A stretch of DNA of 64,000 bases from Bacteroidales bacterium. GTDB lineage: Bacteria; Bacteroidota; Bacteroidia; Bacteroidales; UBA932. Position 1 is the stretch's first letter; each line of letters starts with the position of its first letter. Under the pieces are notes generated by a model, which saw nothing but the letters and a program-made list of their open reading frames with translations, was not told where the DNA came from and searched no databases. A program made the translations under genes and the position numbers. This document shows, in pieces, positions 49,716 to 60,479 of the stretch. The DNA lies in the NCBI GenBank assembly GCA_017549505.1, contig JAFYUS010000064.1, positions 1 through 64,000 of the forward strand, given 5' to 3'.

Positions 49716-52109
49716 TTAATAATTGCGAAGAATTACCTGGGCTAAACCGTTAAAAGTAACGATCTTCATTGAATCCTCGCCTTCAACAGGCCTTTCTACG
49801 TGCTGGAAGGCAGGGTCTCCGTTGCCCCATCCGAGGATGCTCATGCCCTCAGGTGCTGTGAATACCATTTCTTCGCACGCAGTAGGTACAAACCTTCCTT
49901 TGTCATCTACCATCCGCACATTGGCGACTGTGATGTCTCCGACAGTCTCGTATGTCCATACGGCGTCGACCGCTTTTCCTGCGGTCTCGATCTTTGTCTC
50001 CATGACCTTCTTTCCTGAACGGTAACCGATTGCCTTTATATATCCCGGCTTGTATGTGGCCTCCCATTCAAGGTGTCCGTTTACCGGCATCTTCTTGCGT
50101 GCGAGCTTCTTGCCGTTGACCACGAGCTGCACTTCGTCGCAGTTGCTGTAGACCCATACCGATACCTTTTCACCTTCATGACCGTCAAGATTCCAGTGCG
50201 GGAGAATGTGCAGTACAGGCTCATCTGTCCACCATGACTTAAGATAGAAGGCTTCATCCTTAGGGAATCCGCAGTAGTCGAGGATACCGAATTCCGAGCT
50301 TGTAGCAGGGAATACCATAGGGTTCGGCTCACCTCTGTAATCAAATCCGGTCCAATAGAAGACACCTGCAAGATATGGTCTTTCTGCGTAGAACTTCCAT
50401 CCTCTTTCGATGCAGTTGTACACGCTGTCCGGTCCATGCTTATAGCGGTTCAGGGATACCATCCTTCCGTCTCCTGCTTCCACAGCGTTGCGTCCGCGGC
50501 CCACAGGCGTCTCGAAGTAGACGCCGCGTGTGCCGCAGCCTGTCGTCTCTTCCGAGCCGAGGGCACAACGCTCAGGGTAGTCGGCACGGTGTTTCTCGAC
50601 CGGGTTCTGAAGTATGTAGTTGTATCCTGCGACGTCAGCAGGCTCTATGATTGTCGGGCCGCTGCTTGATGCGACCGTCATCAGACGGGTCGGATCGAAG
50701 CGGTGGCAGTACTCACGCATCGATTCTGCGATGCGTCGTCCGAGGTCTTTCCATTCGATACCCCATTCTTCGTTTCCTGCGCTCCAGAGGATTATGCAAG
50801 GGTGATTCCTGTCGCGTCTTATCATCCTCTCCAGCAGGTCGATATGTTCCTTATTGATTCCTGTAAGTCTGTTCTCCTCTATGACTAGGAAGCCGAGCCG
50901 GTCACATGCGTCGAGCATCTCAGGGGTCATCGGGTTGTGGCTTGAACGGTAGGCGTTGCAGCCGAATTTCTTCAGCTGGAGAAGTCTCCATTCCTGGAGA
51001 CCGTCAGGTATTCCGCTGCCGACTCCTGCATGATCCTGGTGGATGTTGACTCCTTTCAGCTTGACAGGCTCGCCGTTGAGGAAGAATCCGTGGTCATTGT
51101 CAAATCTGATGTGTCTTATACCGGTTGTGGTCTCGTATGTGTCAGTAAGCGCGCCATCGACAAAGACTTCCGTAACTACCTTATACAGATATGGGTCCTC
51201 GCAGCTCCAGAGATGAGGGTTTTCAACCGGAATCGATGCCTTGCTCTTGTGGCTGTCCTTGCCGGCAACCATCGCTCCGTCTGCTTCGCAGCTTCCTGCC
51301 GCCTTACCTTCAGCATCGATAAGGGTATGCTTCAAGGTGTAGGTCTGAGGCTGCACTCCCATATTCTGTACGGTGGTCTCTATCTGCACCGATGCATGGC
51401 TGAAGTCCTCTCCGGCGTTGCCTCTGAGGCTGTATGGCACCGCGAACTCAGAGTATACGAATGTGCCGAAAGGAGCTACATGTACCTTTGATGCCTTGTT
51501 GAACCACACATGTCTGTATATACCTGCTCCTTCATAGAACCATCCTTCTTCGAAGGTGGCATCTGCCCGTACGCAGACCAGGTTCTCTTCCCCATAGTTG
51601 AGGTACTCCGAGATGTCATATGTCTGTGTCGCATATCCGCTCTTCTCGTGGCCGAGGTAGAAGCCGTTGACCCAGATCTGAGCGTCGCGGAATATGCCGT
51701 CGAACTGCAGCCATATGTGCTTTCCATAATCTTCGGCAGGTACTGTGAAGACCTTTCTGTACCAGCCCACGCTGGTCTGGGGATATTCATATCCTACCTG
51801 TTTGTAACCGTGACTGTGACTGGCTTCTTCGGCAAACGGAAGGTCCACCACCCAGTCGTGAGGAAGATCGACAGTCTTCCATGCCGAGGCGTCGAACTTC
51901 ATCACATACGGTCCTTCGTTATGGATGGACGCAGCCTTGGTGAAGTAGTTGAAATATTCGGTTCCGCATCCGAAGTCCTTGGCAGGATCGGATGCATCTC
52001 CGAATGCGAACTGCCAGTTAGAATCGAAATTCTGTCGCTCGCGCATGTCCTGCCCCTGCAGGGCAGTCGCTGCGAGACTTAATAATAGGATAAACAGGTA
52101 CTTTTTCAT
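49716..52109 (-). CDS. GH2-family glycoside hydrolase (beta-galactosidase-like)
   Basis: The 797-residue protein has a signal peptide (MKKYLFILLLSLAATALQGQ) and the GH2 order: sugar-binding domain (about 25-215), Ig-like domain, and a TIM barrel with GVNIHQDHAGVG, YRSSHNP, acid/base E447 in WSAGNEEWG and nucleophile E520 in LGSEETTG. C-terminal beta domains follow, of DUF4982 type with WVYSNCDEVQLVVNG. It probably releases a beta-linked monosaccharide such as galactose in the periplasm. It is divergent from the regulator gene at 52302. No clear promoter was identified for it. Confidence 0.9.
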   Translation of the reverse strand: MKKYLFILLLSLAATALQGQDMRERQNFDSNWQFAFGDASDPAKDFGCGTEYFNYFTKAASIHNEGPYVMKFDASAWKTVDLPHDWVVDLPFAEEASHSHGYKQVGYEYPQTSVGWYRKVFTVPAEDYGKHIWLQFDGIFRDAQIWVNGFYLGHEKSGYATQTYDISEYLNYGEENLVCVRADATFEEGWFYEGAGIYRHVWFNKASKVHVAPFGTFVYSEFAVPYSLRGNAGEDFSHASVQIETTVQNMGVQPQTYTLKHTLIDAEGKAAGSCEADGAMVAGKDSHKSKASIPVENPHLWSCEDPYLYKVVTEVFVDGALTDTYETTTGIRHIRFDNDHGFFLNGEPVKLKGVNIHQDHAGVGSGIPDGLQEWRLLQLKKFGCNAYRSSHNPMTPEMLDACDRLGFLVIEENRLTGINKEHIDLLERMIRRDRNHPCIILWSAGNEEWGIEWKDLGRRIAESMREYCHRFDPTRLMTVASSSGPTIIEPADVAGYNYILQNPVEKHRADYPERCALGSEETTGCGTRGVYFETPVGRGRNAVEAGDGRMVSLNRYKHGPDSVYNCIERGWKFYAERPYLAGVFYWTGFDYRGEPNPMVFPATSSEFGILDYCGFPKDEAFYLKSWWTDEPVLHILPHWNLDGHEGEKVSVWVYSNCDEVQLVVNGKKLARKKMPVNGHLEWEATYKPGYIKAIGYRSGKKVMETKIETAGKAVDAVWTYETVGDITVANVRMVDDKGRFVPTACEEMVFTAPEGMSILGWGNGDPAFQHVERPVEGEDSMKIVTFNGLAQVILRNY

Positions 52110-52270
52110 AACGGATCATATAATCTTATCCGCTAATTTAATATATAAAGTTGAGTTATTTAAATTAAACTTGTCAAAAGAATCCCTCAGCTCAAAAATA
52201 AGACACAGTCCTGCAACAAAATGTACCATAACTATATCTTGCCGATGGACTGTCTTATCGATTTTAATCC

Positions 52271-52278
52271 TATCTTTG
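52271..52278 (+). promoter_or_regulatory. -7 promoter element for the hybrid two-component regulator
   Basis: TATCTTTG ends 23 bases before the ATG at 52302. It ends only five bases before an in-frame upstream ATG at 52284, which argues that the later ATG is used. Confidence 0.65.
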
Positions 52279-52301
52279 CTTAAATGGAATATATACCGGA
52301 T

Positions 52302-55300
52302 ATGTGTAAGAAAATAGTTGCCATTCTTCTTTTGATATTTGATTTCCTGTCGCTGCATGCACAGAATGAACTTCATCTTCGTCATATAAATACGAAAGGT
52401 TACTGTATCCGCTCCATGTACTGTGATGTGGATGGTACCATGTGGTTCGGTACCTTGTCGGGTCTGGTGAGCCTTCCTCAGCTTGAGAGCCGTTCGCCCA
52501 GAGACTATGAGCGTTCTTTCCCGGGCGTCAAGAACTTCATAATGGATATAAGCGGGGATTCGGACGGCCGTCTATGGCTGAAGACCGTCTATAATGAGAT
52601 GGTTTCGTATGGGCCGAAGGATAATTTCTTTGATCCCACCCCCGAGGTGTCATTCGCTGAAAAAGGTATAAATGTATATAGGGAGTTCTGGGCGGATGTG
52701 AATGAGAACGGCTTCTGCTGGATATGGAAGGATAACAGACTATACATCATTGATGAAAGTAAATCTACAGTGGATTCCCTGGTGCTGGCGGATAAGATCA
52801 TGAAGGTCAGGGATAACGGGTCAATGCTTGCGGTCTTGACGGAGAAGGAACTTGCCATGGTATCTCTTGAGGACAAGACAATCAAGAAACATGCGGTACT
52901 TTCTCAAGAGCAGAGTCAAGGCGTATACAGGGATATTCTGGTCGATGAATTCAATGACGTATGGCTATGGAATGCAGAAAGGATGTTCAGATATGACTAT
53001 AAATCAGGTGTTTATGATGTTTTGTTTGAGACTCCTTCCGAAATTACTGATATGGTCATCGACGGACAGAGGAATCTTTGGGTCAGCACCCATGACAGAG
53101 GAATATTCGTATACAATGACCAGGGGGGCATGATACGCCGTATCCGCCATTCGTCAACGGATCCCAACAGCCTGCTTAGTGACAGGATAGAAAGATTGTA
53201 TCATGAAGAAGATAGCGGGACGATATGGATCGCATATACCAAAGGTGGTTTATCTGTCTGGAATCCTGAGTATACAGACTTCAAGCCGGTCCTGATCATA
53301 GATGAGGAAAAGGATGAGACCCTGACTGACGTATTGTCGTTTGTTCAGTCACAAGACTCCGGAATGTGGATAGGTATTGAAGACAGGGGAGTTTATCATA
53401 TAAATGGAGACAAGAGGATACAGGTGTTGGACGAAGGTTCTGCAGTTGATGTCTACCAGGATAGGGAAGGAAACCTATGGACCGGTCTTTATGTGAACGG
53501 ACTTGTGAAGATACAGCCGGACGGAAAAAGGAAAGTGTATTTTGAAGGAATGTCTCCTTTTGCAATTTCTGAAGATAAGGACGGGTACATATGGGTCACC
53601 CTGTCAAGGAAAGGTGTATGGAGATTGGACCCTGCAACCGGTGCGCAGACTGAAGTGGACGGAAGCATTCTGTATGGTTGCGATATGGAATATTTCGCGG
53701 ATGATGTTTATGTAGCATCTTCAGAAGGCTGTTATATGATCGATGATGACTATATTGTCAGTAAATTGTATGAAGGATATGTTGTGGATATATGTGTCGA
53801 CAGACAAGGATACATCTGGGTTGCCGGAGGTGATGTGAGTCCCGGACTGACTGTCATATCTCCGTCGGGAGAGATGATCCCGGGTATACCGGGCGCCCTT
53901 GAAAATACTCCTCTGATGGCTGTTACAGAAGATTCTGAGGGAAATATCTGGGCTGTATCGTCATCTTCCCTTTTCCTTTTGAGACATGATGCTGAAGCGG
54001 AAGGGGGACTGCACTTCGAGGAGTTCGACATCAATCCTGAAGGACTGAACACTCATTATAACTATAGAGCACTTACCGTTGATCCGGATGGAGGCATGTG
54101 GATCGGCACTACGGATGGCTACCAGTATCTCGATACAGGACTTTTTCTCGAACGGTCAGAAGTCAATGACAGGGAGGAAAGACTTGTAATAAGTGCTGTC
54201 ACCATCAACGACAAGGTCATATCACCGGGCCAGAATTTTAATGGCCGTACGATAATCGACAGCGATATCATCTACACCAGACGGCTTGATCTGAAATACA
54301 ATGAAAATAATCTCATCGTCGAATGTTCGAAGTTTGATGTTTCAGACTGGACGTCTGAGACTGACTACTATTGTCTGAAAGGCCTTTCAGACAGATGGCT
54401 TCCGGTCAAGGATGGGACGATTGTGCTTTCGAATCTTCCGGCCGGAACCTTCAGACTGATGACATGTACAAAGACTTCTTCTGTTACCCAGCTTCTGGAG
54501 ATACGGGTCATGCCTCCTTTATGGAAATCATGGTGGGCGTACCTGATATACCTGATGTCGACTTGTGCCCTTTTTATTGGAGTATGGATTCATTACAGAA
54601 ACAAGAGAGCATACGATCAGAGGCTCCGTGATCTTCGGCTCCAGCAGGAACAGGAGACAAGAATGAATGAACTGAAACTTCGTTTCTTTACGAATATAAG
54701 TCATGATCTCCGTACTCCTCTGTCTTTGATCATCGATCCGATAGCGGAAATCATGAATCTGACGGAGAGACCTGAACATCGTTCCGTCCTCAAGATGATT
54801 CATCGCAATGCGGAACATCTGTTGTCTCTTGTAAATCAGATACTTGACTTCAGGCGTCTGGAGTTCGGCAAGGAGAAACTGATGCTTTCGTATGGAGATA
54901 TCGTCTCATATGTGAACGACATATTCTCGTCGTTCCGCATAAAGGCGGAAAAGGAGGACATCAGGATGATGTTCATTCCGCTGGAAGACCGTATAGATAC
55001 AATGTTCGATAGGGACAAGGTGGCGAAGATTCTCATGAATCTTTTGTCCAATGCATTCAAGTTTACCGAGTCAGGAGGATATATACATGTACAGACCGGA
55101 ATCTGCGATGGCGAGGTCGTTGTTTCTGTCAAGGATTCCGGCATAGGAATCAGCGATGTAGATAAGGAACATATCTTTGACCGTTTCTACCAGGTCCCTG
55201 ACAGCAGGAAGCAGTCAGAGTTGGGAAGTGGCGTGGGACTGCATATCGTAAGGGAATATGTCCGTCTGCAGGGAGGTGAGATTACCGTTGTGGATAACCC

Positions 55301-56195
55301 TGACGGCAAGGGAACATTGTTCAGGTTTACGATCCCTTTGAAGAAACAGCAGGCAGCGGAGGTGGAAGAGACTGTTGCCTCTGTCGAGCAGGTGAAAAAA
55401 CACGAGACCACTATTCTTGTCGTGGATGACAATAAGGATATGCTGGAGTACATAAGTGATGCTCTTTCAGCAGATTATGACGTTTTGTCTGCGAGGAATG
55501 GTGCTGAAGCTCTTGAAGTGGTATCAAGTAATGATGTAGATATCATAGTAAGTGATGTCATGATGCCGGAAATCGACGGAATAGAGCTGTGCCGACGTAT
55601 AAAGAATGATATCATAAATTCCCATATACCTGTCATCCTTTTGACTGCCAAGAGTTTGAGCAACGATGAACTGGAAGGTCTTGAGGCTGGAGCTGATGAT
55701 TATATGACAAAGCCGTTCAGCATAACCATCCTCAGGCAGCGTATTCATAATATCATAGACAGGAACAGACAGCACCATCAGCGCTTTTCTACTGAAATAA
55801 ATATAGAACCGTCAGAGATAACCGTGACATCCTTGGATGAGATCTTCATAGCCAAGGCGATAGCAGTAGTGGAGAAGCATATGGAGGATCCTGAATTCAG
55901 TGTAGAGGAACTCAGTGCCGAGATGGGTGTCCATCGTTCGCAGCTGTACAAGAAGCTTCTCCATATTACAGGAAAGAAGCCTTTGCAGTTCATACGTCTG
56001 CTACGTTTGAAGAGAGGCCGTCAGCTGCTGGAACAGAGTGGAATGTACGTGTCGGAAGTTGCATATAAGACAGGTTTCAATTCGCCTAGGTTCTTCTCCA
56101 AGTATTTCAAGGAAGAATTCGGCATTACGCCGAAGGAGTTCCAGAGCCGTCTTGGTCTGGATGTGGGACTCCGCAATGACGATGATTCCGAATAA
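52302..56195 (+). CDS. Hybrid two-component system regulator (HTCS)
   Basis: The start at 52302 gives the signal peptide MCKKIVAILLLIFDFLSLHAQ and a normal leader. The 1297-residue sensor has periplasmic propeller blades (repeats like GTMWFGTLSGL, GTIWIAYTKGGLS, GGMWIGTTDGYQYL, to about 650) and a Y_Y_Y domain. A membrane helix (WAYLIYLMSTCALFIGVWI, about 755-775) follows, then HisKA with H801 in NISHDLRTPLS, an HATPase (NLLSNAFKFT, GSGVGLHIV), a receiver with D1085 in VSDVMMPEIDG, and an AraC-type DNA-binding end (SEVAYKTGFNSPRFFSKYF). Such proteins bind a glycan fragment and activate nearby glycan-use genes, here probably the GH2, FAD and GH3 genes and perhaps the SusCD operon. Confidence 0.95.
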   Translation: MCKKIVAILLLIFDFLSLHAQNELHLRHINTKGYCIRSMYCDVDGTMWFGTLSGLVSLPQLESRSPRDYERSFPGVKNFIMDISGDSDGRLWLKTVYNEMVSYGPKDNFFDPTPEVSFAEKGINVYREFWADVNENGFCWIWKDNRLYIIDESKSTVDSLVLADKIMKVRDNGSMLAVLTEKELAMVSLEDKTIKKHAVLSQEQSQGVYRDILVDEFNDVWLWNAERMFRYDYKSGVYDVLFETPSEITDMVIDGQRNLWVSTHDRGIFVYNDQGGMIRRIRHSSTDPNSLLSDRIERLYHEEDSGTIWIAYTKGGLSVWNPEYTDFKPVLIIDEEKDETLTDVLSFVQSQDSGMWIGIEDRGVYHINGDKRIQVLDEGSAVDVYQDREGNLWTGLYVNGLVKIQPDGKRKVYFEGMSPFAISEDKDGYIWVTLSRKGVWRLDPATGAQTEVDGSILYGCDMEYFADDVYVASSEGCYMIDDDYIVSKLYEGYVVDICVDRQGYIWVAGGDVSPGLTVISPSGEMIPGIPGALENTPLMAVTEDSEGNIWAVSSSSLFLLRHDAEAEGGLHFEEFDINPEGLNTHYNYRALTVDPDGGMWIGTTDGYQYLDTGLFLERSEVNDREERLVISAVTINDKVISPGQNFNGRTIIDSDIIYTRRLDLKYNENNLIVECSKFDVSDWTSETDYYCLKGLSDRWLPVKDGTIVLSNLPAGTFRLMTCTKTSSVTQLLEIRVMPPLWKSWWAYLIYLMSTCALFIGVWIHYRNKRAYDQRLRDLRLQQEQETRMNELKLRFFTNISHDLRTPLSLIIDPIAEIMNLTERPEHRSVLKMIHRNAEHLLSLVNQILDFRRLEFGKEKLMLSYGDIVSYVNDIFSSFRIKAEKEDIRMMFIPLEDRIDTMFDRDKVAKILMNLLSNAFKFTESGGYIHVQTGICDGEVVVSVKDSGIGISDVDKEHIFDRFYQVPDSRKQSELGSGVGLHIVREYVRLQGGEITVVDNPDGKGTLFRFTIPLKKQQAAEVEETVASVEQVKKHETTILVVDDNKDMLEYISDALSADYDVLSARNGAEALEVVSSNDVDIIVSDVMMPEIDGIELCRRIKNDIINSHIPVILLTAKSLSNDELEGLEAGADDYMTKPFSITILRQRIHNIIDRNRQHHQRFSTEINIEPSEITVTSLDEIFIAKAIAVVEKHMEDPEFSVEELSAEMGVHRSQLYKKLLHITGKKPLQFIRLLRLKRGRQLLEQSGMYVSEVAYKTGFNSPRFFSKYFKEEFGITPKEFQSRLGLDVGLRNDDDSE

Positions 56196-56211
56196 TAAAT
56201 GTATAGATGAT

Positions 56212-58092
56212 ATGAAGAGAATTTTTGACACCCTGCTTCTGGAATGTGCAGTGATCGGAGCCATGCTGTTCATCGGATCATGTTCGAAACCCGAACATGT
56301 CGATGTCCTGGTCGTCGGTGGTGGAGCGAGCGGCATATCTGCCGGCATACAGTCGGCGAGGATGGGAGTACATACGATGGTGGTTGAGGAAATCCCATGG
56401 GTCGGCGGAATGCTGACTTCAGCCGGTGTCAGCTGCATCGACGGTAATTACCGTCTGCAGAGCGGCATATTCGGCGAGTTCGCTGATTCGTTGGCGGCAA
56501 GGTACGGCGGTTGGGAGGCGCTCAAGACCGGCTGGGTAAGCAATATCAATTTCGAACCCCATGTGGGACAGGAGATTCTGAGCAATATGGCGGCCTCATG
56601 CGGGGAGTTTCTGGATCTCAGACGCGAGACAGTCATGTCGAGCGTCTCGCCGGAGGGCGAAGACGACTGGAAAGTCGTGCTTCGGGGCCCGACCGGCAGG
56701 AAGTATGTCGTCATAGCGGATGTACTCATCGACGGAACCGAGCTTGGAGATGTGGCGAAGGCATGCGGAGTGGAGTACAGGATCGGAATGGAAGCATCGT
56801 CTGATACAGGCGAATCCATAGCTCCGGCGCAGGCCAATGACATCATCCAGGACCTGACCTATGTGGCTATGCTGAAGGATTATGGTCCGGAGGCGGATAT
56901 GACGATAGACAGACCGGAAGGCTATGACCCTTCGGTTTTCTACAACTGCTCGTCAGGTCCTCGGAATACCGTGATGGAAACCGGACAGGCCTTGTGGAGC
57001 CCCGATATGATGATCACCTACGGCCGGACACCTGGCGGGAAGTATATGATCAACTGGCCGATCTATGGCAATGATTTCTATGTCAATACGATAGAGATGA
57101 ACCGTCAGGAGCGCGAGGCGGCCTATGCGCAGGCGAAGAACTTTACCCTTTGCTTCCTTTACTATATCCAGACTGAACTGGGAATGAAGAACCTCGGACT
57201 AGCCGATGATGAGTTCCCGACAGAGGATAAGCTGCCTTTCTTCCCTTACCACAGGGAGTCGAGACGTATTGTAGGAAAGGCTTTCCTGACTCTCGATGCC
57301 GCCGCGAAGCCATATGAATATCATAGTCCATACTACAGGACAGGTATAGCCGTGGGCGATTATGCCGTCGACCATCACCATTTCCGCCACCCGCAGTGGC
57401 AGTCACTCCCGGACCTGGAATTCTATCCGATTCCATCGTTCAATGTGCCTATGGGCGTCCTGATACCGGAACAGGATGATGTAAAGGATCTTATAGTGGC
57501 AGAAAAGTCTGTGTCTGTGTCAAATCTTATCAACGGAGCTACCCGTCTCCAGCCTGTCGTCATGCAGCTTGGTCAGGCCGCCGGTGCCTTGGCGGCGATT
57601 TCCTGCAAGGAGAACCGCAATGTTGACAGGGTGGGAGTGAGAAAGGTTCAGTCCGCACTGCTCGATGCAGGATGCTATATCATGCCATACCTTGATCTCC
57701 CTAAGGACCACAGACATTTCAAGGCTCTCCAGAAGATAGGGGCGACCGGCATCCTCCGCGGCGAAGGCCGCAATGTCGGCTGGGCGAACCAGACATGGTT
57801 CCGAGCAGACGACCCCCTCCTCGCAGAGGAGATTTATCCGGAAGGATATTATAACGGAGTCCTTCCGTTTGATGAGGGAACTGTCAAGGTGGGACAGTTC
57901 ATCGAGGTCATAAGGAGACTTGGAGTCCCTGTCCCGGGAAATGCCTCTTCATGGTGGGAGAATGCCGGTCTTTCCGACTACGATGCTGCCCGTACGATCA
58001 CCAGGCTGGAAGCAGCCGTGGTGATTGACAAGGCAATAGATCCTTTCAGGATGTTCGGGGTGGACTGGTTCGGAAACGTCATGCTTTACTGA
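56212..58092 (+). CDS. FAD-dependent oxidoreductase lipoprotein
   Basis: The start at 56212 (16 bases after the regulator stop) gives a hydrophobic signal with lipobox MLFIGSC; the longer frame overlaps the regulator and is rejected. The 626-residue protein has the FAD Rossmann motif VDVLVVGGGASGISAGIQSARMG, then VEEIPWVGGMLTSAGVS, a conserved FAD_oxidored (PF12831-type) stretch. LIDGTELGDVAKACG and QLGQAAGALAAIS are further motifs. It would oxidise or reduce a small sugar or sugar-like compound outside the cytoplasm, which is unusual for a lipid-anchored flavoprotein in a glycan locus. The substrate is unknown. Confidence 0.82.
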   Translation: MKRIFDTLLLECAVIGAMLFIGSCSKPEHVDVLVVGGGASGISAGIQSARMGVHTMVVEEIPWVGGMLTSAGVSCIDGNYRLQSGIFGEFADSLAARYGGWEALKTGWVSNINFEPHVGQEILSNMAASCGEFLDLRRETVMSSVSPEGEDDWKVVLRGPTGRKYVVIADVLIDGTELGDVAKACGVEYRIGMEASSDTGESIAPAQANDIIQDLTYVAMLKDYGPEADMTIDRPEGYDPSVFYNCSSGPRNTVMETGQALWSPDMMITYGRTPGGKYMINWPIYGNDFYVNTIEMNRQEREAAYAQAKNFTLCFLYYIQTELGMKNLGLADDEFPTEDKLPFFPYHRESRRIVGKAFLTLDAAAKPYEYHSPYYRTGIAVGDYAVDHHHFRHPQWQSLPDLEFYPIPSFNVPMGVLIPEQDDVKDLIVAEKSVSVSNLINGATRLQPVVMQLGQAAGALAAISCKENRNVDRVGVRKVQSALLDAGCYIMPYLDLPKDHRHFKALQKIGATGILRGEGRNVGWANQTWFRADDPLLAEEIYPEGYYNGVLPFDEGTVKVGQFIEVIRRLGVPVPGNASSWWENAGLSDYDAARTITRLEAAVVIDKAIDPFRMFGVDWFGNVMLY

Positions 58093-58117
58093 TTTTTGAT
58101 ATATCGGGCAAGTTTAG

Positions 58118-58125
58118 TATATTTG
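58118..58125 (+). promoter_or_regulatory. Promoter of the GH3-dut unit
   Basis: TATATTTG with a TTG at 58096-58098 and a 19-base spacer, ending 34 bases before the ATG at 58160. Confidence 0.7.
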
Positions 58126-58159
58126 TGCGTTTTGGTAAGAAACTAAATTATATAACTAT

Positions 58160-60478
58160 ATGAAACTGAACAGATTTATTCTTGGAGCGTGTGCAGCATT
58201 CGTTGCCGCTTCGTGCTGCAGTTCACCTGAGGTGGAGCCAGCTATCCCTTATGATGCCGCTCTTGAGGCAAAGGTAGAGAAGGTTCTCAAGGGAATGACC
58301 CTTGAAGAAAAGATCGGCCAGATGACTCAGATTTCCGTTGATGCCATCTCAAGAGGCGGTGAACTGACCCCTGCAGGTGATTCGATCATCCGTACCTACA
58401 AGGTGGGTTCGATCCTCAATGTACCTGATGGTCATGCACAGACTCCTGAACTGTACAACAAGCTTGTAGGCGAAATCAACCGTATCTCGATCGAGGAAAT
58501 GGGTATCCCTACTCTCTACGGTCTCGACCACATCCACGGAACATCGTATGTTCTCGGCGGAGTACTTTTCCCTCAGGAAATCAACCTCGCTGCGTCTTTC
58601 AACCGTCAGCATGCGTACAACATGGGTATGGTTACTGCATACGAAAGCCGTGCAGCTGACGTGCCTTGGACTTTCTCTCCTACAATGGACCTTGGAAGAA
58701 ACCCTTCATGGTCAAGAATGTGGGAAAGCTTCGGCGAAGATGTATATGTGAATGCTGAAATGGCTGTGGCAGAGGTCCGTGGTATGCAGGGTGACGATCC
58801 TAACAACGTAGGCCCATACCATATTGCAGCATGTGCAAAGCATTTCATGGGTTATGGCGTACCTGTTTCAGGACAGGACCGTACACCTTCGTCAATCGCG
58901 GCTTCAGAACTTCGAGAGAAGCATTTCGAACCTTTCAAGGAGGCTATGCAGGCAGGTGCCCTCTCTATCATGGTCAATTCCGGCAGCAATAACGGCATGC
59001 CTTTCCACTGCAATACCGAGCTCCTTACCCAGTGGGTGAAGGAAGAACTCAATTGGGACGGTATGATCGTCACAGACTGGGCTGATATCGTGAACCTTTA
59101 TACACGCGAGCGTGTCGCTTCTACTCTTAAGGAAGCTGTGAAGATCTCTATCAATGCAGGTATCGACATGTCGATGGTTCCATACAACTGTCAGTTCGCC
59201 ATCGACCTTAAGGAACTTGTCGAGGAAGGTGAGGTTCCTATGTCACGTATCGACGACGCAGCGCGTCGCGTACTCCGTCTGAAATTCCGTCTCGGTCTCT
59301 TCGACCAGCCTGATACAAAGGAGGCTGACTATCCTGATTTCGGAAGCGAGAAGCATGTCCGTATGGCATATGAGGCTGCTGTAGAATCACAGGTTCTCCT
59401 CAAGAACAACGGCATCCTTCCTTTGAAGAAGGATCTCCGCATTCTCCTTACAGGTCCTAATGCAAACTCGATCAGAACCCTTAATGGTGGATGGTCATAT
59501 ACATGGCAGGGTAACGCCGCTTCATGGCCACACTTTACTGACAAGTACAACACCATCTATGAAGCTCTTGCACAGAAATTCCCGAATCTCAAATATGTTC
59601 CTGGCGTAGAGTATGACCTCATGGGAACAAACTGGACTTTCGATGAGCAGACAAGCGTGAAGGAAGCAGTGAAAGCTGCACGTCAGTCTGATGTGATCAT
59701 CGCATGTATCGGTGAAAATACATATTGTGAGACTCCTGGTAACGATGTGGATATGAACCTTTCTGCAAATCAGAAGGAGCTCGTGAAGGCTCTTGCTGCA
59801 ACAGGTCGTCCTATCATCCTCATCCTCAACGAGGGCCGTCCACGTATCATCAATGACATCGAGCCTCTTGCAACAGCTGTCGTTGATGTACTTCTTCCTG
59901 GTAACTATGGTGGTGATGCTCTTGCAGCTCTTATCAGCGGTGAGGAGAACTTCAGCGGTAAGCTTCCTTTCACATATCCTAAGTACATCAGCAAGCATAC
60001 TACATACGACTACAAGCCGGCCGAGCAGCAGGGAACAATGTCAGGTGCATACAACTACAGTGCTGATGTAGACAGCCAGTGGCCTTTCGGACACGGACTC
60101 AGCTACACTGCATACAAGTATTCGAACATGACAGTATCTGCTACCGAGTTCGGAGTTGATGACGTTCTCAAGGTAACAGTTGACGTAACCAACGTAGGTG
60201 CAAGAGAGGGTAAGGAGAGCGTGCTTCTCTTCTCATCTGACCTCTACGCAAGCCAGACTCCAGACGTGCGTCGTCTCCGTGCTTTCGATAAGGTAAGCAT
60301 CGAGCCTGGTCAGACAGTGACTGTAGAGTTTGAGGTAGCTGCCAAGGATCTTGCCTTTGCAGACTACTATGGCAAGTGGAGACTCGAGGAAGGTGACTTC
60401 ATCCTTTCGGTAGGTGATCTCAGCCAGAAGGTGACATGTACAGAGACAGTTCTCTTCGATCAGCCGAACATTGACTAG
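58160..60478 (+). CDS. GH3-family beta-glycosidase lipoprotein
   Basis: The lipobox is FVAASC. The 772-residue protein has the GH3 barrel ([14 protein letters not shown] [36 protein letters not shown]) with the nucleophile D306 in [10 protein letters not shown]. The alpha/beta sandwich has [16 protein letters not shown] and [17 protein letters not shown], and the fibronectin-III-like end has [14 protein letters not shown] [16 protein letters not shown]. It most resembles BglX-type beta-glucosidases. It removes terminal beta-linked sugars in the periplasm or on the surface. dut starts one base after its stop. Confidence 0.92.
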   Translation: MKLNRFILGACAAFVAASCCSSPEVEPAIPYDAALEAKVEKVLKGMTLEEKIGQMTQISVDAISRGGELTPAGDSIIRTYKVGSILNVPDGHAQTPELYNKLVGEINRISIEEMGIPTLYGLDHIHGTSYVLGGVLFPQEINLAASFNRQHAYNMGMVTAYESRAADVPWTFSPTMDLGRNPSWSRMWESFGEDVYVNAEMAVAEVRGMQGDDPNNVGPYHIAACAKHFMGYGVPVSGQDRTPSSIAASELREKHFEPFKEAMQAGALSIMVNSGSNNGMPFHCNTELLTQWVKEELNWDGMIVTDWADIVNLYTRERVASTLKEAVKISINAGIDMSMVPYNCQFAIDLKELVEEGEVPMSRIDDAARRVLRLKFRLGLFDQPDTKEADYPDFGSEKHVRMAYEAAVESQVLLKNNGILPLKKDLRILLTGPNANSIRTLNGGWSYTWQGNAASWPHFTDKYNTIYEALAQKFPNLKYVPGVEYDLMGTNWTFDEQTSVKEAVKAARQSDVIIACIGENTYCETPGNDVDMNLSANQKELVKALAATGRPIILILNEGRPRIINDIEPLATAVVDVLLPGNYGGDALAALISGEENFSGKLPFTYPKYISKHTTYDYKPAEQQGTMSGAYNYSADVDSQWPFGHGLSYTAYKYSNMTVSATEFGVDDVLKVTVDVTNVGAREGKESVLLFSSDLYASQTPDVRRLRAFDKVSIEPGQTVTVEFEVAAKDLAFADYYGKWRLEEGDFILSVGDLSQKVTCTETVLFDQPNID

Positions 60479-60479
60479 C

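Noticed and set aside
56038..56211. Longer N-terminus for the FAD oxidoreductase
   Set aside because: It lies within the DNA-binding domain of the upstream regulator. The start at 56212 yields a proper lipoprotein signal.
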